Source of the DNA: an uncultured Lachnospiraceae bacterium | Lineage (GTDB): Bacteria > Bacillota > Clostridia > Lachnospirales > Lachnospiraceae | Assembly: GCA_910584725.1 (NCBI GenBank) | Contig: CAJUBE010000036.1 | Coordinates: 1 to 48,144 of the forward strand | Reading direction: 5' to 3' | Length of the DNA: 48,144 nt | Part shown: positions 33,759 through 41,476 of the stretch, one piece after another | Layout of the letters: each line of letters starts with the position of its first letter | Numbering within the stretch: the stretch's first letter is position 1 | Made by a program: the position numbers and the translations under genes | Notes under the pieces: generated by a model | The model's database searches: none | What the model was told of the DNA's origin: nothing | Seen by the model: only the letters and a program-made list of their open reading frames with translations

Positions 33759-33887
33759 GTGCGAAAAGAACTTCTAAAGACGTCCCGCCATAGGACGGGA
33801 CGCCAAGAAGTTCTATAGTTTCGCACAGGAGAATGCCAAAAGAACTTCTAAAGCTCAGCAGCAGAGGCCGCTTCGCTAGGAAGTTCT
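33759..33887 (+). repeat. Modular hairpin repeat family A, copy 4 (composite)
   Basis: GTGCGAAA (33759-33766) pairs with TTTCGCAC (33819-33826). AGAACTTCT (33767-33775) pairs with AGAAGTTCT (33806-33814), around the same GC-rich centre as copy 2. The second hairpin starts (GGAGAATGCC, 33828-33837), but its right arm is missing. In its place lies a second unit: AGAACTTCT (33841-33849), an AGCAGC-type inner hairpin like that of copy 5, and GGAAGTTCT (33879-33887). It begins 3 nt after the stop of the upstream gene. The open frame running through it is not a credible protein start. Confidence 0.8.
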
Positions 33888-33903
33888 CCAAGTCGCGTAA
33901 AAT

Positions 33904-33933
33904 GTTGAATAAGGTAAAATACTGTGCTATATT
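33904..33933 (+). promoter_or_regulatory. Candidate promoter of the permease genes
   Basis: TTGAAT (33904-33909), an 18-nt spacer, then TATATT (33928-33933), just after the composite repeat. It would give the permeases transcription independent of the upstream lipoproteins, with a very short leader to ATG 33953. Confidence 0.45.
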
Positions 33934-33952
33934 AGGAGAGTTTTTGGAAGAG

Positions 33953-34891
33953 ATGGTAGAAACGCGGAGAATACACAATGGTTTACATAACTTAAAAATC
34001 CGAAATAAGCAGGCGTGGGGGAACGGGAAAAAGTATAGGCGCAGGAGGCGGGCTTTCCTGTTATTTCTTCTGCCGAGTCTGGCGGGAGTGACCCTTTTTG
34101 TGCTTTTGCCTTTTCTGGATGTGGTGAAGCGTTCTTTCCAGACGGCGGTCACGGGCGAGTTTACGGGCGTGAAAAACTACGGCGTTATTTTCCGGAATCA
34201 GGCGTTTGTGCTGGCGGTAAAGAACACCGCCCGGTTTACGGTGGTCTGTATTCCGCTTCTGGTGCTTGCGGGGCTTCTGGTGGCGCTTACTTTGAGCAAT
34301 TTCCATAACGCGTCGCTGATCAAGTCGGTGTACCTGTTTCCTCTGGCCATGCCGACTGCCACCATCGTTCTTGTATGGAAAATGGTTTTTTACAGGCAGG
34401 GTTTTTTAAATTTTTTTCTCACAAAGATCGGAGAATTTACGGGCTTATGGGGGAGTGTGACCACGGATTATCTGGGGACTGGCGCTTCCTTCTGGGTGTT
34501 GGTGGCAAGTTATCTGTGGAAGAATACCGGGTATACGGTGGTGCTCTGGCTTGCGGGTATTTTGGCGATTCCGAGTGAGTTTATCGAGGCGGCAAGAGTG
34601 GATGGGGCAGGGCGGTGGAAGTGCATCCGTTATATCATCCTGCCGAATCTGAAGGGAAGTTTTTACACCATTGTGATTTTGTCCTTTTTAAATTCCTTTA
34701 AGATTTACAGGGAGGCGTATCTGGTGGCGGGGTCTTACCCGCAGGAGGATATTTATCTGCTGCAGCACCTGTTCAACAACTGGTTCGTCAATCTGGAGTT
34801 TGACAAGATGGCGGCGGCCGCGGTGTGCGTGGGGGCGGTGCTGTTTGTGGCAATTATGGCTTTGCAGCGGATCTGGGACAAGGCGGAGTGA
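33953..34891 (+). CDS. ABC transporter permease, MalF/UgpA type
   Basis: 312 residues with a basic N-terminus (KKYRRRRR) and six predicted membrane segments. The cytoplasmic EAA loop EFIEAARVDGAGRWKCIRYI, which docks on the ATPase, is intact. It resembles the first permease of carbohydrate-type (CUT1) importers and pairs with the gene at 34990. The start is uncertain: ATG 33953 is the last Met before the first membrane segment and has only a modest GGAAGAG next to it. Starts further upstream would translate the repeat. No ATPase gene is nearby; CUT1 systems in Firmicutes often use a shared MsmX-type ATPase encoded elsewhere. Confidence 0.88.
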   Translation: MVETRRIHNGLHNLKIRNKQAWGNGKKYRRRRRAFLLFLLPSLAGVTLFVLLPFLDVVKRSFQTAVTGEFTGVKNYGVIFRNQAFVLAVKNTARFTVVCIPLLVLAGLLVALTLSNFHNASLIKSVYLFPLAMPTATIVLVWKMVFYRQGFLNFFLTKIGEFTGLWGSVTTDYLGTGASFWVLVASYLWKNTGYTVVLWLAGILAIPSEFIEAARVDGAGRWKCIRYIILPNLKGSFYTIVILSFLNSFKIYREAYLVAGSYPQEDIYLLQHLFNNWFVNLEFDKMAAAAVCVGAVLFVAIMALQRIWDKAE

Positions 34892-34899
34892 GGCAGGGC

Positions 34900-34957
34900 C
34901 TGCTTATGGTTATGTTATTTGCACAATCAGCATAGCGATGAGAGGAGTTTCGCAAGC
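34900..34957 (+). repeat. Hairpin repeat family B, copy 2
   Basis: A 58-nt unit aligned without gaps to 8625-8682. It keeps CTGCTTATG, TGCACA, CATAGC and the terminal GCAAGC. The small stem is retained with wobble pairing (GTTAT with ATAGC). It lies between the two permease genes. Confidence 0.65.
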
Positions 34958-34989
34958 TACATATTAGGAAAAAGAAGGAAGGCTGTGGA

Positions 34990-35862
34990 ATGCCGAAGTT
35001 TAGAAAAGAAATATATGGTATGATAAAAAAGTATATGGCGGTCGGGGCGCTGCTTGTGCCGGCTGTTCTGATCTGCCTTCCTGTGTTTCTGATACTGACG
35101 GGGTCGGTGATGGACAGTCTGGAAATGAAACAGTATCTGCTTCCTGTGTTCGGTGACGGGGAGGGGTATATCCGGTGGAAACTGATACCGGATTATCCTA
35201 CCTTTGCGCACTATGGCAGGCTTTTATTTATGACACCCTCATTTTTTGTGCTGTTCTGGAATTCCGTGAAGATGGTGTTCTGTATTCTGGCTGGTCAGCT
35301 TCTGGTGGGGGTTCCCGCGGCGTGGGCATTCGCCGCCTATTCCGTGCGTGGGAGCAGGGCTTTGTTTGCCCTCTACGTGGTACTGATGCTTCTGCCCTTT
35401 CAGGTGACGATGCTTTCCAGTTATCTGGTGCTTGACCGGCTGACGCTGATGAATACCCATGCCGCCATCATTCTGCCGGCGGTGTTTTCCACCCTGCCGA
35501 TCTTTTTGACCTACGGCGGTTTCCGGGCGATTCCCCCGCAGTTGTTCGAGGCGGCGCGGATTGACGGGGCGAGTGAACTGTGGATATTTCTGACAATGGG
35601 GATTCCTTTAGGGAAAAGTGGTCTATTGTCTGCTATAGTGTTAGGGTTTTTGGAATACTGGAACTTGATGGAACAGCCGCTGGCGTTTCTGGAAGAGAAG
35701 GCGTTGTGGCCGCTGTCATTGTATCTGCCGGAGATTTCGTGGCTGCAGGCGGGCTTTGCGCTCTGCGCCTCGTTTGTCACCTTGATTCCGGCGGCTTTTG
35801 TGTTTGTGCTGGGGCAGGATTATCTGGAGCAGGGGATCGTGTATTCTGGTCTAAAAGAGTAG
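34990..35862 (+). CDS. ABC transporter permease, MalG/UgpE type
   Basis: 290 residues with six predicted membrane segments, a long extracellular loop after the first, and the EAA motif LFEAARIDGASELWIFLTMG. It is the second permease of the CUT1-type importer. GAAGGAAGG precedes ATG 34990. The pair probably takes substrate from the propeller/solute-binding lipoproteins upstream, by position and family. Its stop codon is the first part of repeat A copy 5. Confidence 0.9.
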   Translation: MPKFRKEIYGMIKKYMAVGALLVPAVLICLPVFLILTGSVMDSLEMKQYLLPVFGDGEGYIRWKLIPDYPTFAHYGRLLFMTPSFFVLFWNSVKMVFCILAGQLLVGVPAAWAFAAYSVRGSRALFALYVVLMLLPFQVTMLSSYLVLDRLTLMNTHAAIILPAVFSTLPIFLTYGGFRAIPPQLFEAARIDGASELWIFLTMGIPLGKSGLLSAIVLGFLEYWNLMEQPLAFLEEKALWPLSLYLPEISWLQAGFALCASFVTLIPAAFVFVLGQDYLEQGIVYSGLKE

Positions 35863-35988
35863 CGTGAGAAGTACTTCTAAAGCTCAGCAGCAAAGGCTGC
35901 TTCGCTAAGAAGTACTAAGTCTCACGCCAGAGAATGCCCAAAATACGGGCATTCTCCGCACTGATTTGAGTCACAGCAGAGCTGTGAC
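35862..35988 (+). repeat. Modular hairpin repeat family A, copy 5
   Basis: Three hairpins. Outer stem GCGTGAGA (35862-35869) pairs with TCTCACGC (35920-35927); AGTACTTCT (35870-35878) pairs with AGAAGTACT (35908-35916); the inner hairpin is AGCAGC with GCTGCT. The second hairpin is GAGAATGCCC (35930-35939) with GGGCATTCTC (35947-35956), one pair longer than in copy 2. The third is GTCACAGC (35970-35977) with GCTGTGAC (35981-35988). It overlaps the stop codon of the permease gene. Confidence 0.9.
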
Positions 35989-35999
35989 ATGGCGGTTAG

Positions 36000-36093
36000 A
36001 GCGAAAAGAACTTCTAAAGCTCGACAGCAAAGGCTGTCTCGCTAAGAAGTTCTATGTTTCGCTCAGGAGAATGCCTAAAATACGGCATTCTCC
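36000..36093 (+). repeat. Modular hairpin repeat family A, copy 6
   Basis: Tandem with copy 5, 11 nt later. AGCGAAA (36000-36006) pairs with TTTCGCT (36057-36063), AGAACTTCT (36007-36015) with AGAAGTTCT (36045-36053), and the inner hairpin is GACAGC (36023-36028) with GCTGTC (36033-36038). The second hairpin is GGAGAATGCC (36066-36075) with GGCATTCTCC (36084-36093). The third is truncated. Confidence 0.9.
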
Positions 36094-36123
36094 GCGTTGA
36101 CTTGAGTTACAGCGTCTCATGCG

Positions 36124-36151
36124 GGAGAACGCCTGAAAAGAGGCATTCTCC
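36124..36151 (+). repeat. Partial repeat A unit (second hairpin only)
   Basis: GGAGAACGCC (36124-36133) and GGCATTCTCC (36142-36151), one C-A mismatch. It is the third unit in a row before the HlyD-like gene. Confidence 0.7.
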
Positions 36152-36191
36152 GCGCGTTTTGAAGATAGAAAGACTATGAGGAGGATGTACG

Positions 36192-37592
36192 ATGGACAAG
36201 CGGAGGAAGAGGATTGTCGGGGGACTGGCGGTTTTTATGGCCTTTATGTGGCTTTGTACGCTGATTTCAAAAAGTATTTATGCTTCAAAGCTGCCTATGG
36301 TTTCGACGATCCGGACGGACTCCAAGTATATCGAGCATATCGTGGAGGCGGAGGGCATTGTGGAGGCCGGGTCGAAACTGCCTGTGACGGTCTTGAGCGG
36401 TCTGCGTGTGGAGGAACTTGCGGTACAGACAGGCGATAAAGTGGAAGAGGGGGATCTTCTGCTTGTCGTGGATCTGGAAGATATGAAACAGATTATGGAC
36501 GAGCAGGAACTGGCGGCGCAGAAAGTGCAGCTTCAGATCGACGCGATTGTCCACAATAAGGAGCTTGCGCAGAATCAGAAGGCGCTGGAGGAGGCGAGGG
36601 CGAGGGAGGATTATGACGCGCTTGCCAGATATCAGGACACGCTGGTGGGAAGAGCCGCTGAGGGCGTAGTGCAGGCGGAGGAGGCTCTTGAGGAACTGCA
36701 GGCGGAGAATCGGGAGCATGAGAATGACTGGCGGAAGGAGGACGGCGGATCCAAGACCGAGGAGGAGATGGAGGCGGAGCGAAAGGCCAGAGAGCAGGAG
36801 GAGGAACGGCTGAAACAGGAGCTGCAGGCCGCGGCCTATGCGGAGGCGGACGCAAAGTGGAACAGGGACAACACCATAAAAGATGCGGGCCGCAAAGTGG
36901 AGGATGTTTTGCAGGAGGATAACGCGGATGCGACGTTGGCGGTATACCGTTCGGAGCTCTCGGCGGTGCAGGAAAAGATCGCCGCCTATCAGACGATTAT
37001 GGAGCAGGAGGGGAGAGTTACCAGCCCCCTTGGAGGGATGGTGACGGACGTGTTTGTGCAGACCGGCGGCAGGGTGCCGGATACGGCTTCCTTTCTGCTG
37101 GCGGATGACGAGGTTCCCTGTCAGTTCCGGGCGTCTCTCACCAAAGAACAGAAAAGTTATGTAAACTTGGGCGATGATGTGAAGCTGCAGCTGGACGGAC
37201 GAAAAAAGATTGACGCTAAGGTGGATTATATAGAAGAAAATGAAAATATGCCGGGCACATATACGGCGCTTTTGCGGCTGCCGGAGGAGACGGGAACGCC
37301 CGGTCTTTCCGGAAAAATGACCTGCTCCAAGGTGGGTGAGAAATATCCTAACTGCATTTCGCTTCTGGCCCTGCACGCGGAGAACGACAGGAATTTTGTG
37401 TATGTGGTGAATGAGAGGGAAGGGATTCTCGGCACGGAATATTACGTGGAGGAAATTATCGTCAGCGTGGCGGACAAGAATGATAAACTGGCGGCTATAG
37501 AGGGGGCGGTGACGGCAGAGAGCCTGATCATCGAGAACTCCACGAAGGAGATTAAGAAGGGGGATGTAGTGAGGCTGGCGGATGGGTCTTGA
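36192..37592 (+). CDS. HlyD/MFP-type membrane fusion adaptor
   Basis: 466 residues. One N-terminal membrane segment (about 10-28), then a beta-barrel/lipoyl half-motif (EAEGIVEAGSKLPVTVLSGL, VQTGDKVEEGDLLLVVDLED), a long Glu/Gln/Ala-rich coiled coil (about 95-275), the returning lipoyl half (GRVTSPLGGMVTDVFVQTGG) and beta-barrel regions. This is the architecture of adaptors that link inner-membrane exporters to the envelope; in Gram-positives they pair with ABC or other exporters for peptides or lipids. No exporter gene is adjacent. The ribosome binding site is GAGGA, with ATG 36192 after the repeat array. No OmpR-type operator was found upstream. Confidence 0.82.
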   Translation: MDKRRKRIVGGLAVFMAFMWLCTLISKSIYASKLPMVSTIRTDSKYIEHIVEAEGIVEAGSKLPVTVLSGLRVEELAVQTGDKVEEGDLLLVVDLEDMKQIMDEQELAAQKVQLQIDAIVHNKELAQNQKALEEARAREDYDALARYQDTLVGRAAEGVVQAEEALEELQAENREHENDWRKEDGGSKTEEEMEAERKAREQEEERLKQELQAAAYAEADAKWNRDNTIKDAGRKVEDVLQEDNADATLAVYRSELSAVQEKIAAYQTIMEQEGRVTSPLGGMVTDVFVQTGGRVPDTASFLLADDEVPCQFRASLTKEQKSYVNLGDDVKLQLDGRKKIDAKVDYIEENENMPGTYTALLRLPEETGTPGLSGKMTCSKVGEKYPNCISLLALHAENDRNFVYVVNEREGILGTEYYVEEIIVSVADKNDKLAAIEGAVTAESLIIENSTKEIKKGDVVRLADGS

Positions 37593-37616
37593 AAAAATCT
37601 GTGGGCTTGTTATAAT
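37589..37616 (+). promoter_or_regulatory. Sigma-A promoter of the 42-residue gene
   Basis: TTGAAA (37589-37594), a 16-nt spacer, then TATAAT (37611-37616). The -35 box overlaps the stop region of the adaptor gene. Confidence 0.75.
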
Positions 37617-37652
37617 AATAGAAAAAACAGGAAGAAAGGCGGTGCTGCCGTT

Positions 37653-37781
37653 ATGGGAATGACAAACAGACAGTTTCAGGGGTTTATTTGCTTAACACTT
37701 GTGCAGATTGGCAGGGCGCCTGAAAATAAAGAGCTCATAGAGCTGAGAAATATTTATCAGTCCATGTTAGAGGATGAATAA
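37653..37781 (+). CDS. 42-residue protein of unknown function
   Basis: ATG 37653 to TAA 37779-37781. The product starts MGMTNRQFQGFICLTLVQIG and ends IYQSMLEDE, mainly helical. The open frame is supported by a near-consensus promoter, GAAAGGCGGTG before the start, and a compact position 30 nt upstream of the GDPD gene. A start at the second Met (37659) is equally possible. I do not recognise a family; it is not related in sequence to the 54-residue protein at 13241. Confidence 0.55.
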   Translation: MGMTNRQFQGFICLTLVQIGRAPENKELIELRNIYQSMLEDE

Positions 37782-37811
37782 TCACAGAAACGGACAAGGA
37801 CGGACACTCAG

Positions 37812-38654
37812 ATGATTCTTGCAGTTATAAAAATTATACTGTGCAGTATCGTAACACTTGCTGTTTTATATTTTCTGGCGATTATGCCGCGTATGATAAG
37901 AAGACCCGATACCTCACTTTTTAAAAAGGTATATTTTGCGCACCGGGGGCTTCATGACAACGCGGGGGATGCGCCGGAAAATTCCATGGCGGCTTTCAAA
38001 AAAGCGGTGGAGGCAGGGCTTGGTATGGAACTGGACGTGCAGGTGACAAAGGACGGCGTGCCGGTTATCTTCCATGATTTCAAACTGGAGCGAATCTGCG
38101 GCGCAGAGGGAAAAATTGTGAACCATACATACGACGAGCTGCAGGCTTATACCCTCTGCCAGTCTCAGGAACGCATCCCTAAGCTGTCCGAACTGCTTGA
38201 GATGGTGGATGGGCGTGTGCCTTTGATCGTGGAGATCAAGGCTGAGACGGCGGATGTTTCCTGCTGTGTGATCATAGACAAACTGCTGCACGCCTATCGT
38301 GGCGCGTACTGCATCGAATCCTTTAATCCCATGGTGCTCTGGTGGTTTCGCAGAAATCGCGGAAGCGTGGTGCGGGGACAGCTCTCCTCGAACTTCCGCA
38401 AAGAGGGCGTATACTGGAATATTCTCTATTTTGCGATGACTCATCTTCTGTTCAATTTTCTGACCAAACCTGATTTTATCGCCTACAACCACAAGTTCAG
38501 CGAGGAGCCGGGCAGAAGGATATGCAGACGTCTTTACCGGCATCCCGCGGCGGCATGGACGGTTCGCAGCGAGCAGGATCTGGAGGCGCTCAGGGGAAAG
38601 TATGATGTGTTTATTTTTGACAGTTTTCTTCCCGCCAGAGTCGGTCGATTATGA
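37812..38654 (+). CDS. Glycerophosphodiester phosphodiesterase family protein
   Basis: 280 residues. An N-terminal membrane segment (about 3-25) anchors a GDPD TIM barrel. The catalytic pattern is clear: FAHRGLHDNAGDAPENSMAA near residue 43, MELDVQVTKDGVPVIFHD with the metal-binding Glu and Asp, and VPLIVEIKAE. The enzyme hydrolyses glycerophosphodiesters to glycerol-3-phosphate and an alcohol, or acts on related lipids or teichoic-acid material. The barrel should face the cytoplasm or the envelope depending on anchor orientation, which I cannot settle. It ends before an AT-rich dyad that may terminate it. Confidence 0.9.
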   Translation: MILAVIKIILCSIVTLAVLYFLAIMPRMIRRPDTSLFKKVYFAHRGLHDNAGDAPENSMAAFKKAVEAGLGMELDVQVTKDGVPVIFHDFKLERICGAEGKIVNHTYDELQAYTLCQSQERIPKLSELLEMVDGRVPLIVEIKAETADVSCCVIIDKLLHAYRGAYCIESFNPMVLWWFRRNRGSVVRGQLSSNFRKEGVYWNILYFAMTHLLFNFLTKPDFIAYNHKFSEEPGRRICRRLYRHPAAAWTVRSEQDLEALRGKYDVFIFDSFLPARVGRL

Positions 38655-38704
38655 TCTTTTGGCTCTTTATTTAAGAATACGGAGACGCTTTTACACGCTA
38701 ATGT

Positions 38705-38728
38705 GACAAATATTTTGTAATATTTGTC
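38705..38728. promoter_or_regulatory. AT-rich perfect dyad upstream of ppdK
   Basis: GACAAATATT (38705-38714), TTGT, then AATATTTGTC (38719-38728): a perfect 10-bp inverted repeat followed by TTTCTTTTT. It could be a weak terminator of the GDPD gene or an operator for ppdK. Confidence 0.5.
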
Positions 38729-38778
38729 TTTCTTTTTGTGAATTTTTTCAAAAAACCAGTGTTAAAATTGCAAAAATA

Positions 38779-38787
38779 TGGTAAAAT
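38779..38787 (+). promoter_or_regulatory. Extended -10 promoter of ppdK
   Basis: TGG followed by TAAAAT (38782-38787), with no good -35 box. A small hairpin (AGCC-gagt-GGCT) lies in the leader, and GGAGG at 38824-38828 precedes ATG 38841. Confidence 0.4.
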
Positions 38788-38840
38788 AAATGCTAGCCGA
38801 GTGGCTTTAATTTTCAACGGAATGGAGGATAGCAAATAAC

Positions 38841-41459
38841 ATGGCGAAATGGGTATATTTATTTGAAGAAGGAAACGCGGACATGCGTAATCTTCTGGGT
38901 GGCAAGGGAGCCAATCTTGCAGAGATGACGAATCTGGGACTGCCGATTCCGCAGGGCTTTACCGTGACGACGGAGGCTTGTACGGACTATTACAATAACG
39001 GCAGACAGATTTCGGATGAGATCAGGGAGCAGATTTTTACCGCGCTTGCAGGACTTGAAGAGAAGCAGGGCAAGAAGTTCGGTGATACTGAAAATCCTCT
39101 TCTTGTGTCGGTTCGTTCCGGAGCAAGAGCGTCCATGCCCGGTATGATGGATACCATTCTGAATCTGGGTCTGACGGATGTGGCGGTGGAAGGTTTTGCA
39201 CAGAAAACGGGAAATCCCCGTTTTGCGTATGATTCATACCGAAGGTTTATCCAGATGTTCTCCGATGTGGTTATGGAGATACCCAAATCTTATTTTGAGA
39301 GAATCTTAGACGAAATCAAAGAGTCCAAGGGCGTGAAGTATGATACGGATCTGACTGCCGAGGACATGAAAGAGATCATCGTCCGTTTCAAGAATATTTA
39401 CAAAGAGAACAAAGGCGAAGAGTTCCCGCAGGATCCCAAGGTGCAGCTTATGGAGGCGGTTAAGGCGGTGTTCCGTTCGTGGGATAACGAGAGAGCGATT
39501 GTATACAGACGCATGAACGATATCCCCGGCGACTGGGGCACGGCGGTGAACGTGCAGGCGATGGTATTCGGCAACATGGGCGATACATCCGGCACAGGCG
39601 TTGCCTTTACGAGAAATCCTTCTACCGGCGCGAAGGGCATTTACGGCGAGTATTTGATCAATGCACAGGGTGAGGACGTGGTGGCAGGTATCCGTACACC
39701 TCAGCCCATCACCAGACTGGAGCAGGATCTTCCCGAGTGCTACAAGCAGTTTATGGAGATTGCAAACCGCCTCGAGGAGCATTACCGCGACATGCAGGAT
39801 ATGGAGTTCACCATCGAGGAAGGCAAGCTCTTCTTCTTACAGACCAGAAACGGCAAGCGTACCGCACCCGCGGCTTTGCAGATTGCCTGCGATCTGGTAG
39901 ACGAAGGAAAGATTACACCTGAGGAGGCAGTGCTTAGGATAGAAGCGAAGTCTCTGGATCAGCTCTTACATCCGACTTTTGATCCCGATGCTCTGAAGGC
40001 GGGTCAGGTAGTGGGACAGGCGCTGCCGGCATCTCCCGGCGCGGCGGCAGGTAAGGTTTACTTTTCCGCAAACGAGGCGAAGGAAGCCCATGAGAAGGGC
40101 GAGAGAGTCGTGCTTGTGCGTTTGGAGACTTCCCCGGAGGATATCGAGGGTATGCATGCGGCGGAAGGTATTCTTACCGTGCGAGGCGGTATGACCTCCC
40201 ACGCGGCAGTTGTGGCGCGCGGCATGGGTACGGCGTGCGTATCCGGCTGTGGCGAGATTGCCATCAACGAGCAGGAGAAAGTATTTGAACTTGGCGGCGA
40301 GGTGTTCCACGAGGGCGATTACATTTCGCTGGACGGCTCCACCGGTAAGATTTACAAGGGTGATATCAAGACCGTGGAGGCTTCCGTGAGCGGAAACTTT
40401 GGGCGGATTATGGAGTGGGCGGACAAGTACCGCAAGCTTCAGGTGCGCACCAACGCGGATACCCCTGCCGACGCGGCAAATGCCGTGAAGTACGGCGCGG
40501 AGGGTATCGGCCTTTGCAGAACGGAGCATATGTTCTTCGATCCCGACAGAATCCCGAAGATCCGCCAGATGATCCTTGCGAGGACGCAGGAGCAGAGAGA
40601 GAAGGCGTTGAATGCGCTGATTCCTTTCCAGAAGGGCGACTTCAAGGCGCTGTATGAGGTGATGGAAGGCAGACCTGTGACCATCCGTTTCCTTGATCCC
40701 CCGTTACATGAGTTCGTGCCCACCGAGCAGGCGGACATCGACGATCTGGCGGTTGAGATGATGATGACAGCGGAGGAGGTGCAGGAGATCTGCGATTCCC
40801 TCCATGAGTTCAATCCCATGATGGGACACAGAGGCTGCCGTCTGGCGGTTACCTATCCCGAGATTGCCAAGATGCAGACCAGGGCTGTGATGGAAGCGGC
40901 GATCGAAGTGAAGAATGAAAAGGGTTACGATATCGTACCTGAGATTATGATTCCTCTGGTTGGCGAGAAGAGAGAGCTTAAGTTCGTCAAGGACGTAGTC
41001 GTGGAAGTGGCTGAGGCTGTGAAGAAAGAGAAAAATTCCGACATCCAGTACCACATCGGCACGATGATCGAGATTCCCCGTGCGGCGCTTCTGGCAAACG
41101 AGATCGCCGAGGAGGCGGAGTTCTTTTCCTTCGGTACGAATGATCTGACCCAGATGACCTTCGGCTTCTCCCGCGACGACGCAGGGAAGTTCCTGGGCGA
41201 CTACTATAAGAACAAGATTTACGAGTCCGATCCTTTCGCAAGGCTCGACCAGAACGGCGTAGGGCAGCTCGTACAGATGGCTGCGGAGAAGGGACGTGCG
41301 ACCAGACCTAATATTAAGCTGGGTATCTGCGGCGAGCACGGCGGCGACCCGTCGTCCGTGGAGTTCTGCCATAAAGTGGGACTGACCTATGTTTCCTGTT
41401 CACCGTTCAGAGTGCCGATTGCCAGACTCGCGGCGGCGCAGGCGGCAATCTTAAATTGA
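38841..41459 (+). CDS. ppdK: Pyruvate, phosphate dikinase
   Basis: 872 residues, full length. It interconverts pyruvate + ATP + phosphate and PEP + AMP + pyrophosphate; in anaerobic Clostridia it usually runs in the glycolytic direction with PPi. The ATP-grasp domain (LLGGKGANLAEMTNLGLPIP, VRSGARASMPGMMDTILNLG, DTSGTGVAFTRNPSTGAKGI) is followed by the swivelling phospho-histidine domain with GGMTSHAAVVARGMG (H454) and the PEP/pyruvate barrel (ICRTEHMFF, FSFGTNDLTQMTFGFSRDD, ICGEHGGDPSSVEF). Codon and base use match the rest of the chromosome, and a strong terminator follows. It is the last chromosomal gene before the mobile region. Confidence 0.97.
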   Translation: MAKWVYLFEEGNADMRNLLGGKGANLAEMTNLGLPIPQGFTVTTEACTDYYNNGRQISDEIREQIFTALAGLEEKQGKKFGDTENPLLVSVRSGARASMPGMMDTILNLGLTDVAVEGFAQKTGNPRFAYDSYRRFIQMFSDVVMEIPKSYFERILDEIKESKGVKYDTDLTAEDMKEIIVRFKNIYKENKGEEFPQDPKVQLMEAVKAVFRSWDNERAIVYRRMNDIPGDWGTAVNVQAMVFGNMGDTSGTGVAFTRNPSTGAKGIYGEYLINAQGEDVVAGIRTPQPITRLEQDLPECYKQFMEIANRLEEHYRDMQDMEFTIEEGKLFFLQTRNGKRTAPAALQIACDLVDEGKITPEEAVLRIEAKSLDQLLHPTFDPDALKAGQVVGQALPASPGAAAGKVYFSANEAKEAHEKGERVVLVRLETSPEDIEGMHAAEGILTVRGGMTSHAAVVARGMGTACVSGCGEIAINEQEKVFELGGEVFHEGDYISLDGSTGKIYKGDIKTVEASVSGNFGRIMEWADKYRKLQVRTNADTPADAANAVKYGAEGIGLCRTEHMFFDPDRIPKIRQMILARTQEQREKALNALIPFQKGDFKALYEVMEGRPVTIRFLDPPLHEFVPTEQADIDDLAVEMMMTAEEVQEICDSLHEFNPMMGHRGCRLAVTYPEIAKMQTRAVMEAAIEVKNEKGYDIVPEIMIPLVGEKRELKFVKDVVVEVAEAVKKEKNSDIQYHIGTMIEIPRAALLANEIAEEAEFFSFGTNDLTQMTFGFSRDDAGKFLGDYYKNKIYESDPFARLDQNGVGQLVQMAAEKGRATRPNIKLGICGEHGGDPSSVEFCHKVGLTYVSCSPFRVPIARLAAAQAAILN

Positions 41460-41476
41460 TGCCATAGGATTTTGGG

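Noticed and set aside
33833..33952. N-terminal extension of the first permease
   Set aside because: The open frame starts inside the hairpin repeat and would translate its stems. No conserved sequence before the basic KKYRRRRR segment.
3371..36151. Repeat A copies as a CRISPR array
   Set aside because: Copies are far apart except for one short tandem, each is a set of inverted repeats, there are no unique spacers of constant length and no cas genes.
36285..37376. 363-codon open frame on the minus strand
   Set aside because: Antisense to the HlyD-like coiled-coil gene; a Leu/His/Arg-rich shadow of Glu/Gln codons.
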